32,801 bases of DNA, taken from positions 1 through 32,801 of the forward strand of contig RFGR01000010.1 of assembly GCA_003696625.1 (NCBI GenBank), written 5' to 3'. The DNA is from Planctomycetota bacterium (GTDB lineage: Bacteria > Planctomycetota > UBA1135). The position numbers and the translations under genes were made by a program. Positions 25,580-32,801 of this stretch are shown piece by piece. The first letter of the stretch is position 1. Every line of letters starts with the position of its first letter. The notes under the pieces were generated by a model. That model did not search any database. It had not been told where the DNA came from and saw only the letters and a list, made by a program, of their open reading frames with translations.

Positions 25580-27003
25580 TCGCCGTGGACCCGGCGGAGG
25601 TTCGAGGACGGAATGCCGAGCGCCTTGCGGTACTTGGTCACCGTGCGCCGCGCCACCTTGACGCCGTTGCGCTGGCGGAGGATCCGGACGATCTCCTCGT
25701 CGCTGAGCGGCGAGGTGCGGTCCTCCTGCTCGATGATCTCCCGGATCCGTTCCTGGATGGCGATCCGGGAGGTCTGGCCGCCGCTGCTCGTGGTCTGGCC
25801 GCCGGAGAAGAAGCCCTTGAGGGGCAGGATGCCCTGCGGGGTCTGGGCCCACTTGCCGCGGATGGCCCGGGACACGGTGCTGATGTGGACGCCGATGGCC
25901 TCGGCCACCTCCTGCATCTTGAGCGGCCGCAGGCGTTCCGGGCCGTAGTCGAGGAACTCCCGTTGGCGCCGGACCAGCTCGGTGGCCACCCGCAGCAAGG
26001 TCCGGCGGCGCTGGGCGACGGCGTCGAGCAGCCAGCGCGCCCGCTCGATCTTCTTCATCAGGTGGGCGTGGAGCTTTTTGTTGCCCTTGGCTCGGTCGAG
26101 GGCCTCCTTGGCGCTGTCGCTGAGCCGGAGTTCCGGCAGGCCGTCGCGGGCGAGCTGGACCCGGTAGCCTCCGTCCTCGTCGGGCAGGACGATCACGTCC
26201 GGGACGATCGACATCGAGGCGTCCTGCTCGTACTCGGCCAGGGGCCGGGAATCGAGGCCGCGCAGGACCTCGAGCGCCTCGCGCACGTCGCCCAGGGTGA
26301 CGCCGAGGGCCTTGGCGATCTGCGGCAGGCGGTTGGCGAGCAGGTCGTCGAAGTGGTCGCGGACCAAGGCGGTGGCCAGCGGCTGCTCCTCCGGCATCGC
26401 CGCCAGCTGAAGCAGATAGGCCTCGCGAAGATCGCGGGCGCCCAGGGCCGGGTGGGCCAGGTCGCGCAGGTGGTGGAGGACGTGTTCGACCAGGTCCGGA
26501 TCCAGCCCGCCGGCGGCGGCCACTCCTTCCGAGCCTTCGGGCAGGAAGCCGCGCGGGTCGAGCGCGGCCAGGATCGCTTCGGCGGCTCGGATCTCCTCCG
26601 GCTCGGCGTCGCTGACCCGGAGTTCGGCCAGGATCGTCTCGGTCGTCTGCTCCTCGGGGGCGGGCAGGTCCTGGACCATGTCCCAGCGTTCCTCACCGTC
26701 GCCGCGCGGACCGCTCGGCCGCTCGCCCGGCTCGAAGATTTGGTCGATCTCGCCCAGTTCGGGCAGATCCTCCCCGGGCTCGTCGTCGCCGGTCTCCTCG
26801 CCCTCGCCGCCGGTCTCGGTCTCCGGCCCGCTCTCGGGCTTGGGCAGGTCGCTCTCGAGAAAGGGGTTGTCCTCGAGTTCGGTCTCGATCCGGTCGAGCA
26901 GCTCCTGGGTCGTGCACTGCAGGATCTGCATGGCCTGGATCATCTGCGGCGACTGCAGGAGCCGCTGCTCCATCCGCAGGTTCTGCTGGTACTCCAGGCG
27001 CAT
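25576..27003 (-). CDS. rpoN: RNA polymerase sigma-54 factor
   Basis: A 475-residue factor that directs polymerase to -24/-12 promoters and needs AAA+ activators. Region I is Gln/Leu-rich (Q-S-P-Q-M-I-Q-A-M-Q-I-L-Q). An acidic region II spans about 50-110, followed by the core-binding domain, a helix-turn-helix (H-I-S-T-V-S-R-A-I-R-G-K) and the RpoN box A-R-R-T-V-T-K-Y-R-K near the C-terminus. Length is typical and no domain is missing. It is the first gene of a three-gene overlapping chain with the haem protein and efp. Two of its likely activators are encoded in this window. Confidence 0.97.
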   Translation of the reverse strand: MRLEYQQNLRMEQRLLQSPQMIQAMQILQCTTQELLDRIETELEDNPFLESDLPKPESGPETETGGEGEETGDDEPGEDLPELGEIDQIFEPGERPSGPRGDGEERWDMVQDLPAPEEQTTETILAELRVSDAEPEEIRAAEAILAALDPRGFLPEGSEGVAAAGGLDPDLVEHVLHHLRDLAHPALGARDLREAYLLQLAAMPEEQPLATALVRDHFDDLLANRLPQIAKALGVTLGDVREALEVLRGLDSRPLAEYEQDASMSIVPDVIVLPDEDGGYRVQLARDGLPELRLSDSAKEALDRAKGNKKLHAHLMKKIERARWLLDAVAQRRRTLLRVATELVRRQREFLDYGPERLRPLKMQEVAEAIGVHISTVSRAIRGKWAQTPQGILPLKGFFSGGQTTSSGGQTSRIAIQERIREIIEQEDRTSPLSDEEIVRILRQRNGVKVARRTVTKYRKALGIPSSNLRRVHGE

Positions 27004-27059
27004 GGCGGAAGTCTACCGGCCTCCGGCGGCCGGCGGCGGCGAATGCCGGCTTTCCTAGA

Positions 27060-28013
27060 ATGAGCGGGCGCCGCCGGCCGGCGGCCGCCGCCTTGGACGC
27101 CGCCCTCCGTCCCGCCGCCGATCCCGGCGCCTTCCTCGGTCTGCCGCCCGACCGGGCCGGGCCGGACGCCCCCGCGGTCGTCCTGCCGGTTCCTTACGAG
27201 GCGACCACGACCTACGCCGGCGGCACCCAGGCCGGACCGGCGGCCATCCTCGAGGCCTCGCGTCAGGTCGAATTCTGGGACGAATGGCTCGAGGACGAGG
27301 CCCGGCGGTTCGGGGTCCGGACCCTGGCCGAGGTCCGCTGCTCCGGCCCGCCGGAGGAGCTGGCTGAACACCTCGAGCCGGCGGTGGCGGAACTCCTGGC
27401 CGCCGGCCGGCTGCCGTTGCTGCTCGGCGGCGAGCACTCGCTCAGCCTTGGTCCGATCCGCGCCGCCGCCGCCCGCCACCCGGATCTCGTCGTCCTCCAC
27501 CTCGACGCCCATCCCGATCTGCGGGACGAATACGAGGGCACCCGCTTCGGCCACGGCTGCGTCATGCGTCGGGTGCTGGAGCAGACCCGGGCGCGGATCC
27601 TCGCCTTCGGGATCCGGGCGGTCTCGCCGGAAGAGCGGGATTTCTACGCCGCCGGCGGCGACGGCGGCCGCGTCCGGGCCCTCCTGGCCCGGGAGCTTCT
27701 GCCGCTGCCGCCGGCCGAGCGGGTCGAGCGGGTCCTGGCCGCCCTGCCGCCGGGCCCGCTCTGGCTCTCCTGGGACGTCGACGGCCTCGACCCGGGCCTG
27801 GTGCCCTGCACCGGCACCCCCGAACCGGGCGGGCTGGACTGGTATACGGTCAGCGAGCTGCTCCGGCGGCTGGCCGTCGACCGGCGGCGGATCGTCGGCG
27901 CCGAACTCGTCGAGCTGCTGCCGCGGCCGGGGCAGCACGCCAGCGACTTCGCGGTCGCCCGGCTGGCCCACCGGATGCTCCTGGCCGGGCTGCTGGCGGC
28001 GGGGGAGGAGTGA
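27060..28013 (+). CDS. speB: Agmatinase/arginase-family ureohydrolase
   Basis: A 317-residue binuclear manganese hydrolase. Metal ligands are all present: G-G-E-H-S-L, H-L-D-A-H-P-D-L and S-W-D-V-D-G-L-D-P. The G-T-P-E-P-G-G-L loop and the N-terminal V-P-Y-E-A-T-T-T-Y-A-G-G-T resemble agmatinase more than arginase. That would make putrescine and urea from agmatine; other guanidino substrates remain possible. A 40-residue Ala/Pro-rich N-terminus precedes homology. TAGAAT overlaps the chosen ATG at 27060, and a TTG at 27093 is an alternative start. The next gene begins directly after its stop. Confidence 0.88.
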   Translation: MSGRRRPAAAALDAALRPAADPGAFLGLPPDRAGPDAPAVVLPVPYEATTTYAGGTQAGPAAILEASRQVEFWDEWLEDEARRFGVRTLAEVRCSGPPEELAEHLEPAVAELLAAGRLPLLLGGEHSLSLGPIRAAAARHPDLVVLHLDAHPDLRDEYEGTRFGHGCVMRRVLEQTRARILAFGIRAVSPEERDFYAAGGDGGRVRALLARELLPLPPAERVERVLAALPPGPLWLSWDVDGLDPGLVPCTGTPEPGGLDWYTVSELLRRLAVDRRRIVGAELVELLPRPGQHASDFAVARLAHRMLLAGLLAAGEE

Positions 28014-29354
28014 ATGGAGATCCTCCTGGTCGAGGACGAACGGACCCTGGCCGCCGCCCTCGCCGAGGGCCTGGGCGAGGCGGGGCACCGGGTCACCGTC
28101 CTCCACGACGGCGCCGCCGCCCTGGCCTGGCTCCGCGAGGGCCGCTGCGACCTGGTCGTGACCGACGTCCGCCTGCCCGGCGCCGACGGCATCCGCGTCC
28201 TCGAACGGGCCCGCGAGCAGGATCCGCCGGCCGACGTGATCGTGATGACCGGCTACGCCACCGTCGAGCAGGCGGTGGCGGCGATGCGGGGCGGCGCCTT
28301 CGGCTATCTGCAGAAGCCGTTTCCGGCCGAGGCCCTGCTGGCCCAAGTCCGGCGGGTGGGCGAGATCCGCGCGATGCGGACCGAACTCGAGCGACTCCGG
28401 GCGGGCGACGACGAGGACGACCTCGGCCTGGTCGGGGACGGCCCGGCGATGCGCGCGGTCCGGGAGCGCATCCGGACCGCGGCCGCCAGCGAGGCGGCGG
28501 TCCTGATCGAGGGCGAGAGCGGGACCGGCAAGGAGCGGGTGGCGCGGGCGATCCATTGGATCGGCCCGCACCCGGAGGCGCCCTTCGTCCCGGTCGCCTG
28601 CGCCGCCCTGCCGGCGGGACTGCTCGAGGGGGAGCTGTTCGGCTTCCGCCGCGGCGCCTTCACCGGCGCCGACGAGGACCACGCCGGCCTGTTCCAGCGC
28701 TGCGGCCGGGGCACCCTCTTCCTGGACGACGTCGACGACTTCCCGGCGGCCGCTCAGGCGGCGCTGCTGCGGGTGCTCCAGGAGCGGGAGTTCCGGCCGC
28801 TCGGCTCGGACGAGGCGCTGCCGTTCCAGGGGCGGACGGTGGCGGCGGCGAAGGGCGATCTGGGGCGGGCGGTCGCCGCCGGCCGTTTCCGCGAGGATCT
28901 CTACTACCGGCTGGCGGTGGTGCCGATTCGGCTGCCGCCGTTGCGGGAGCGGCTCGAGGACCTGCCGCGGCTGGTCGCCGTCTTCCTGCGCCGGCACGAC
29001 CCGGACGGACGCCTTGAGGTGCCGCCGGCGACCCTGGCCGCGCTGGCCGACCACGACTGGCCCGGCAACGTGCGCGAACTCGAGAACGCGGTCGCGCGGG
29101 CGGTGGCCCTGGCCGGCCGGGCCCGCCTGCTCCGGCGCGAGCACTTCTTTCCCGGCGGCCCCCTCGGCGGCCACGGCCGCCGGCCGGAGGAGGTGCCCAG
29201 CCTGCGCGAGTGCGTCCGTCGGGCCGAGCGGGAGGCGATCCGGCGGGCGCTGGCGGCGACCGGCGGCCGCCGGGCCGAGGCCGCCCGCCTGCTCGGCATC
29301 TCCCGCAAAGCGCTGTGGCAGAAGGCCAAGGAACTCGGTCTCGACGGCGGATGA
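28014..29354 (+). CDS. NtrC-type response regulator with altered ATPase centre
   Basis: A 446-residue sigma-54 activator. The receiver (1-115) is complete: E7/D8, phospho-acceptor D51 in V-V-T-D-V-R-L-P-G, T79 and K101. The AAA+ domain has G-E-S-G-T-G-K-E and G-A-F-T-G-A, but several key sites differ. Walker B is F-L-D-D (D239 for Glu), the glutamate-switch Asn is A195 (V-A-C-A-A-L), and sensor I reads A-A-A-K instead of A-A-T-N. The C-terminal Fis-like helix-turn-helix is normal (A-A-R-L-L-G-I-S-R-K-A-L-W-Q-K). No kinase gene lies nearby. It may have slow or differently gated ATPase. The speB stop and this ATG abut (TGAATG). Confidence 0.92.
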   Translation: MEILLVEDERTLAAALAEGLGEAGHRVTVLHDGAAALAWLREGRCDLVVTDVRLPGADGIRVLERAREQDPPADVIVMTGYATVEQAVAAMRGGAFGYLQKPFPAEALLAQVRRVGEIRAMRTELERLRAGDDEDDLGLVGDGPAMRAVRERIRTAAASEAAVLIEGESGTGKERVARAIHWIGPHPEAPFVPVACAALPAGLLEGELFGFRRGAFTGADEDHAGLFQRCGRGTLFLDDVDDFPAAAQAALLRVLQEREFRPLGSDEALPFQGRTVAAAKGDLGRAVAAGRFREDLYYRLAVVPIRLPPLRERLEDLPRLVAVFLRRHDPDGRLEVPPATLAALADHDWPGNVRELENAVARAVALAGRARLLRREHFFPGGPLGGHGRRPEEVPSLRECVRRAEREAIRRALAATGGRRAEAARLLGISRKALWQKAKELGLDGG

Positions 29355-30049
29355 TCCGGATCCGACTGGAGCGGGCGCCTCGGGTCGTGGCCGACCTCCA
29401 CCTGCGGCCGGAGGAGCCGGAGGAGATCGCGGCCTTCGCGGCCCAGGTCCGGGAGCTGGCCGGCGCCGGGGCCGACCTGGCCGTGCTCGGCGATCTGGTC
29501 GACGCCTGGCCGGGTCCGGGGCACTGGCGGGAACCCGCCTGGGCGCCGCTGCTGGCGGCGGCGCGGGAGCTGACCGCCGCCGGCGGCCGGCTCTGGCTCC
29601 TCCGCGGCAACCGCGACGTGCTGTTCGAACCGGCCGACCTCGCACCGCTCGGCGCCCGGCTGGCCGACGCCCTGCTGGCCCCGGCCGAGGAGGGGCTGGC
29701 CCTGCTCAGCCACGGCGACGAGTACTGCCTGCGCGACCGGCCCTATCAGCGGTTGCGGCGGGCGCTGCGCTGGCCGCCGCTGCGGCGGCTGCTTCGGGCC
29801 CTGCCTTACCGGCTGCGCCTTCGCCTGGCCGCCCGGATGCGCGGGGTCAGCCGCGCGGCGGTGGCGCGGAAGCCGCTCGACGCCCTCGCCCTCGAGCCGG
29901 CGGCGGTGGCGGCGGCCCTGGCCGAGGCTGGCGCCGGACTGGCCGTGATCGGCCACCTGCACCGGGAGGAGCAGCGGGAACTGCCCGGCGGCCTTCGCCT
30001 CCGGGTGCTGCCGGCCTGGTCGCCCGAGCGGCCGCCCGCGGCGATTTGA
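29351..30049 (+). CDS. lpxH: UDP-2,3-diacylglucosamine diphosphatase (LpxH-like)
   Basis: A 232-residue calcineurin-like phosphoesterase. Metal-binding motifs are in order: A-D-L-H-L (D15, H17), L-G-D-L-V-D-A-W, R-G-N-R-D, S-H-G-D and G-H-L-H-R. The mid-region Y-R-L-R-L-R-L-A-A-R-M-R and the following S-R-A-A-V-A-R-K-P-L match the LpxH cap that grips the acyl chains. LpxH cleaves UDP-diacylglucosamine to lipid X in lipid A synthesis at the inner membrane face, so the organism likely makes lipid A. ATG 29351 lies in an ATGA overlap with the regulator. Confidence 0.87.
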   Translation: MIRIRLERAPRVVADLHLRPEEPEEIAAFAAQVRELAGAGADLAVLGDLVDAWPGPGHWREPAWAPLLAAARELTAAGGRLWLLRGNRDVLFEPADLAPLGARLADALLAPAEEGLALLSHGDEYCLRDRPYQRLRRALRWPPLRRLLRALPYRLRLRLAARMRGVSRAAVARKPLDALALEPAAVAAALAEAGAGLAVIGHLHREEQRELPGGLRLRVLPAWSPERPPAAI

Positions 30050-30073
30050 CCCCGATCCGGCCAGGGATAGAAT
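30046..30073 (+). promoter_or_regulatory. Putative promoter of cmk-rpsA
   Basis: TTGACC (30046-30051), a 16-base spacer and TAGAAT (30068-30073) lie between lpxH and cmk. The -35 box includes the lpxH stop codon. ATG follows 11 bases after the -10 box, so the leader would be only a few bases. It is the best sigma-70 match I see in the window. Confidence 0.55.
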
Positions 30074-30084
30074 CATCCGTTCCC

Positions 30085-30801
30085 ATGCCCGCCCACGGCC
30101 CTTCGGAGCCGGTTCCGGTCATCGCCCTGGACGGCCTCTCCGGCTCCGGCAAGAGCACCCTGGCCCGGAGGCTGGCCGAACGGCTCGGCTGGACCTACCT
30201 GGACTCGGGCGCCTGGTACCGGGCCCTGGCCTGGGCCGCGCGGGAGCGCGGCGTCGATCCGACTTCGGCCGCCGACCTCCTCGCCCTGCTCTCTGAGATC
30301 GAGATCCTCGGCCGGCCCGACGGCACCGTCGTCGTCGACGGGCGCGAACTCCGCGGGGAGATCCGCAGCCCGGAAATCGACGAGCTGGTGACCGAGGTGG
30401 CCGACCGGCCCGAGGTGCGCGCGGCCCTGAACCGGCGCATGCGCCGGCTGCGGCGCCAAGCCGGCGTCGCCGGGGTAGTCGCCGACGGGCGCGACGCCGG
30501 CTCCGTCATCTTCCCGGACGCCGCCCTCAAGGTCTTCGTCGACGCTTCGCTCGAGGTCCGGGCCGACCGGCGCTACCGGCAGCGGCTGGCCTCCGGCCGG
30601 CCGACCGACCGCGCCGAGGTGCTGCGGGCGCTGGCCGCCCGCGACGCCCGCGACGCCGCCCGGGGGGAATCCGCCCCGCGCCGCGTCCCGGGCAGCGTGC
30701 TGCTCGACAACAACGAACTCTCCGTCGAGGAGGCGATCCGGCGCCTCCTGAACCTCGCCCGGCCGCTGCTTGCGCCCGGTCCGGCGCGGGGCCAGCCCTA
30801 G
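30085..30801 (+). CDS. cmk: Cytidylate kinase
   Basis: A 238-residue kinase that phosphorylates CMP and dCMP with ATP. The P-loop is D-G-L-S-G-S-G-K-S-T. The CMP-binding region has Y-L-D-S-G-A-W-Y-R-A-L, and the later motif D-G-R-D-A-G-S-V-I-F-P-D-A is followed by R-R-Y-R-Q-R-L. All are typical of bacterial Cmk. The adjacent pair cmk-rpsA is conserved in many bacteria. ATG 30085 is the first after the promoter. Confidence 0.96.
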   Translation: MPAHGPSEPVPVIALDGLSGSGKSTLARRLAERLGWTYLDSGAWYRALAWAARERGVDPTSAADLLALLSEIEILGRPDGTVVVDGRELRGEIRSPEIDELVTEVADRPEVRAALNRRMRRLRRQAGVAGVVADGRDAGSVIFPDAALKVFVDASLEVRADRRYRQRLASGRPTDRAEVLRALAARDARDAARGESAPRRVPGSVLLDNNELSVEEAIRRLLNLARPLLAPGPARGQP

Positions 30802-30841
30802 GCCGACGTTCCCCGGTCCCTTCCACCCACCCCCCGACTTC

Positions 30842-32719
30842 ATGGCTTCCAAAGACGCCCTCCGGCGCTTCGAGATCGACGACCAGGAACTGGAGCACCA
30901 GCTCAGCGAGGCGCTGGGCCAGGACTTCCAGCTCGAACAGGCTCTCCCCGACGGCATCGGCGCCGTCGAACCCGACACGATCATTCCGGCCCGGGTTCTG
31001 TCCCTGGACGAGGACGGCCAGCGCGTCCTGGTCGACATCGGCGGCAAGGCCGAAGCCCCGATTCCCTTCGCCGAGTTCGAGGACGGCCTGCCCGCCCCGG
31101 GCGACGAGTTCGAGGTCTTCTACTACGGCGACGACCGCAACACCAACGTGCCGGTGGTGTCCAAGGCCGACGCCGACCGGGAACGCTCCTGGGCCAAGGT
31201 GGTCGGGGTCTACGAGCCCGGCGACGAGATCGAGGGCGTGGTCAAGAAGAAGATCAAGGGCGGCCTGCTGATCGACGTCGACGGCGTCCTCGTCTTCATG
31301 CCCGCCTCGCAGATCGACCTGCGGCGGACCGCCGAGCCGGCCGACTTCATCGGTCAGACCCTGCGGGCCAAGATCGTCAAGATCGACGAGGAGCGGCGGA
31401 ACATCGTCGTCTCCCGTCGTCAGCTGCTCGAGGAGGAGCGGGCCGAGAAGCGCGAGGCGTTGCTGCAGGAGATCGCCGAAGGCCAGGTCCGCAAGGGCGA
31501 GGTCAAGAACATCGCCGACTTCGGCGCCTTCGTCGACCTCGGCGGGATCGACGGCCTGCTGCACGTCACCGACATGTCCTACGGCCGCATCAAGCACCCG
31601 CGCGAAATGGTCAAGATCGGCGACGTGATCGACGTCTACGTGTCGAAGATCGATCGCGAGCGGAACCGGGTCGCGCTGTCGTTGAAGGCCCTGACCGAGG
31701 ATCCCTGGGAGACGATCACCAGCCGCTACCCGGTCGGCACCATCCACACCGGGCGGGTGGCCAACATCGTGCCCTACGGCCTGTTCGTCGAGCTCGAGCC
31801 CGGGGTCGAGGGGCTGGTGCACGTCAGCGAGCTGTCCTGGACCCGCCAGAACCTCAACCCCGAAAACGAGTACGAGAAGGGCCAGGAGGTCCAGGTCTTC
31901 GTCAAGGCAATCGATCTCGAGAAGAAGGAGATGTCGCTGTCGGTGCGCGAGGTCGAGGGCAACCCCTGGGACAAGATCGCCGAGTCCTACCTGCCCGGCA
32001 CCGTCATCGAGGCCACGGTCAAGAACCTGGCCAGCTACGGCGCCTTCGTCGAGATCGAGGAGGGCATCGACGGTCTGCTCCACAACACCGATTTCCACTG
32101 GACCCGCAAGATTCAGCACCCGTCGGAGATCGTCAAGAAGGGCGACCGCATCCAGTGCGTGGTCCTCAACGTCGACCGGGAGAAGCAGCGGATCAGCCTC
32201 GGCATGAAGCAGCTGACCAAGAACCCGTGGGAGGACTACATCCCCTCCAACTACCACGTCGGCGACATGCTTTCCGGTACGGTCACCAAGAACATCAGCG
32301 CTGGCGCCTTCGTCAAGCTCGAGGAGGACCTCGAGGCCTTCATGCACTACAGCTCGCTGCCGCAGGAGTGGCAGAACGATCCCGAGAACCACTGCATCCC
32401 CGGCCTCAAGGTGGAGGTGCGGGTGGTGCGGGTCGACTGCGGCGAAGAGCGCATCGGCCTCAGCTTCATCCACGCCGACTTCGAGGAGAACGACGAAGTC
32501 CGAGCCAAGTGGCAGGAGCAGCAGGCGCGGAAGAAGGCCAAGGCCGAGAAGCGGGCCGCCGCCAAGGCGGCGACCGAGGAGAAGGCCTCCGAGGAGAAGG
32601 CCCAGGCGGCCGAGGGCGCGCCGGCCGCCGCCGAGACGGAGGGCCAGGAGTCGTCGGCGGCCGCCGAGTCCGCGGCCGAAGCCGCTCCGGCCGCGGAGGA
32701 GCCGAGCCCGGAGGCCTAG
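30842..32719 (+). CDS. rpsA: Ribosomal protein S1
   Basis: A 625-residue mRNA-binding protein of the 30S subunit. Six S1-type OB folds follow one another at about residues 45-110, 120-190, 205-275, 290-365, 375-450 and 465-540. The middle ones are clearest (for example I-A-D-F-G-A-F-V-D-L-G-G-I-D-G-L-L-H-V and I-V-P-Y-G-L-F-V-E-L). A tail of about 75 residues is almost only Ala, Glu, Lys and Ser. The 40-base leader after cmk is C/T-rich and has no Shine-Dalgarno, which would suit S1-dependent self-regulation as known for E. coli rpsA. ATG 30842 is chosen over an in-frame Met inside cmk. Confidence 0.96.
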   Translation: MASKDALRRFEIDDQELEHQLSEALGQDFQLEQALPDGIGAVEPDTIIPARVLSLDEDGQRVLVDIGGKAEAPIPFAEFEDGLPAPGDEFEVFYYGDDRNTNVPVVSKADADRERSWAKVVGVYEPGDEIEGVVKKKIKGGLLIDVDGVLVFMPASQIDLRRTAEPADFIGQTLRAKIVKIDEERRNIVVSRRQLLEEERAEKREALLQEIAEGQVRKGEVKNIADFGAFVDLGGIDGLLHVTDMSYGRIKHPREMVKIGDVIDVYVSKIDRERNRVALSLKALTEDPWETITSRYPVGTIHTGRVANIVPYGLFVELEPGVEGLVHVSELSWTRQNLNPENEYEKGQEVQVFVKAIDLEKKEMSLSVREVEGNPWDKIAESYLPGTVIEATVKNLASYGAFVEIEEGIDGLLHNTDFHWTRKIQHPSEIVKKGDRIQCVVLNVDREKQRISLGMKQLTKNPWEDYIPSNYHVGDMLSGTVTKNISAGAFVKLEEDLEAFMHYSSLPQEWQNDPENHCIPGLKVEVRVVRVDCGEERIGLSFIHADFEENDEVRAKWQEQQARKKAKAEKRAAAKAATEEKASEEKAQAAEGAPAAAETEGQESSAAAESAAEAAPAAEEPSPEA

Positions 32720-32801
32720 ACTCCCGTCCGATGGCAGCCGGCCGCCTCGGCGGAGCCGCGATCGGGCCCGGCCCCGGTCGCGGCCGGCCGGGGCGGTCGG
32801 C

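Noticed and set aside
27056-27061. TAGAAT as speB promoter
   Set aside because: It overlaps the speB ATG and has no -35 partner; a start inside the gene would require the TTG at 27093, for which there is no ribosome site.
26940-29645. 901-codon minus-strand open frame opposite speB and the NtrC-type gene
   Set aside because: Shadow of two clear plus-strand genes; composition is Arg/Pro/Gln-rich repeats of antisense type.
32771-32794. GCCCCGG...CCGGGGC hairpin after rpsA as terminator
   Set aside because: A 7-bp G/C repeat is expected often by chance here and the window ends before any T-tract could be seen.
32731-32801. Possible start of a new gene (ATG 32731) after rpsA
   Set aside because: Only 23 codons of Gly/Arg/Pro-rich sequence are visible before the window ends, with no ribosome site; coding cannot be judged.

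Overview
The window is a very GC-rich, gene-dense bacterial chromosome segment with almost no intergenic space and many ATGA or GTGA stop/start overlaps. It encodes LpxH- and GmhB-type enzymes, a lipobox TPR protein and an exopolysaccharide-type polyprenyl-phosphate sugar transferase, so the cell most likely has a Gram-negative (diderm) envelope with lipid A or other surface glycans. Degenerate HtrA-like proteins, a P-G-N-W-type EF-P, a DUF5658-like protein and sigma-54 regulators would fit Planctomycetota or another deep diderm lineage. I cannot fix the phylum from sequence alone. No tRNA, rRNA, CRISPR array, insertion sequence or phage gene was seen, and no gap between genes exceeds about 225 bases.

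Layout. 1-2306: the tail of an unknown gene, a catalytically dead HtrA-like PDZ protein (+), and a convergent TPR lipoprotein (-). 2368-3042: ndk (-) and a divergent promoter region. 3043-10355: a complete F1Fo ATP synthase operon (atpZ-like, atpI-like, atpB, E, F, H, A, G, D, C). 10352-16861: aspS overlaps atpC, followed by the classical translation block infC-rpmI-rplT-pheS-pheT. infC appears to start with AUU, the hallmark of IF3 autoregulation. 16870-20353: surface-glycan genes, namely an ArnT-like glycosyltransferase (-), a WbaP/WcaJ-like sugar transferase (+) and a DUF5658-like membrane protein (+). 20317-23421 (-): GmhB phosphatase, a histidine-kinase-like protein and a sigma-54 activator. 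The last two have lost every phosphotransfer residue that can be aligned. 23458-27003: a LOG-family protein (+), then rpoN, a one-heme cytochrome-like membrane protein and efp in one overlapping minus-strand chain. 27060-30049 (+): agmatinase family, an NtrC-type regulator with an altered ATPase centre, and LpxH. 30085-32719 (+): cmk and rpsA.

How it fits together. Most of the window is housekeeping: energy conservation, initiation, tRNA charging, EF-P, S1 and nucleotide kinases. Between these blocks lie envelope genes and a sigma-54 theme, with rpoN and two GAFTGA-type activators within 9 kb. Three promoters share a TTGAYC-N16-TAnAnT pattern (ATP synthase operon, rpmI, cmk). The least ordinary items are the phosphotransfer-dead kinase/activator pair, the dead HtrA-like protein, the AUU infC start, the Asn-tipped EF-P, the activator with a changed glutamate switch, and the haem protein coupled between rpoN and efp.
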